A stretch of 64,000 nt of DNA from Azolla caroliniana. Taxonomy: Eukaryota; Polypodiophyta. The stretch's first letter is position 1, and every line of letters starts with the position of its first letter. The stretch covers positions 18,042,001-18,106,000 of the forward strand of contig JBHGNT010000010.1 in NCBI GenBank assembly GCA_043228905.1. Reading direction: 5' to 3'. Below, piece after piece: positions 63,952-64,000 of this stretch. The notes below the pieces were generated by a model. It did no database searches. It saw only the letters and a list, made by a program, of their open reading frames with translations, and was not told the origin of the DNA. Made by a program: the position numbers and the translations under genes.

Positions 63952-64000
63952 GCATGTTGAAGTCACTTGGCATTAAATATCCATTTGCATTTAACTCATT

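Overview
The window reads as nuclear DNA of a land plant with a repeat-rich genome, probably a flowering plant; the species cannot be named from the sequence. Evidence: Ty1/copia polyproteins of plant type primed by initiator-Met tRNA, a hAT element with 8-bp target duplications, GT-AG introns, SINE-like tRNA-derived heads, and the first exons of a plant RAD5A-type DNA-repair helicase at the right edge. Nearly everything left of about 61.3 kb is transposable-element sequence, much of it nested. I found no bacterial operon, CRISPR array, rRNA gene or functional tRNA gene.

Layout. 1-655: end of a solo LTR. 656-7762: a decayed plus-strand copia element (E) split by a minus-strand copia element (D, target duplication CGAAG), which itself carries two solo LTRs. 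7763-30319: fragments of an unclassified DNA-transposon-like unit. It comprises a decayed plus-strand gene with a RING-H2 finger and repeats (10680-20517), a decayed minus-strand transposase-like gene (26149 down to 21470) and several AGTACT-rich tandem arrays. The intact, young copia element A (12706-18124, duplication GTTTA) and a solo LTR (23518-24342, duplication ACGT) are inserted in it. From about 27.1 kb a further minus-strand copia element (G) follows, with its own solo LTR. 30320-35688: an LTR of a related element, then plus-strand copia H, split by a 1,029-bp solo LTR that has a heat-shock-element-like array upstream of a TATA box. 35.9-36.4 kb: a LINE tail.

37804-56390 is a four-level nest whose junctions can all be read: copia C (duplication ACTAC) contains, inside its 5' LTR, a hAT element (duplication GTCACCAC, imperfect TIRs). 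The hAT transposase is split by an LTR element J (duplication CTCAC), and J is split by copia B (duplication CTCCA, two identical 299-bp LTRs, one in-frame TGA). Copia C also holds two more solo LTRs, one of them with a seven-unit minisatellite.

56.4-61.3 kb has no recognisable gene apart from SINE-like and weak ORF traces. The only apparent host gene is the RAD5A-like gene, with a 5' UTR exon near 61.4 kb and coding exons from 62044, running off the right edge.

The most unusual signals are: a family of solo LTRs that share TGTCG...CGACA ends, 4-bp target duplications, palindromes near the promoter and a tRNA-like A-box/B-box module in U3; the heat-shock-type promoter of the solo LTR in copia H; a palindrome with compensatory changes in the C/H LTRs; and a row of SUMO-type motifs in the RAD5A-like protein.
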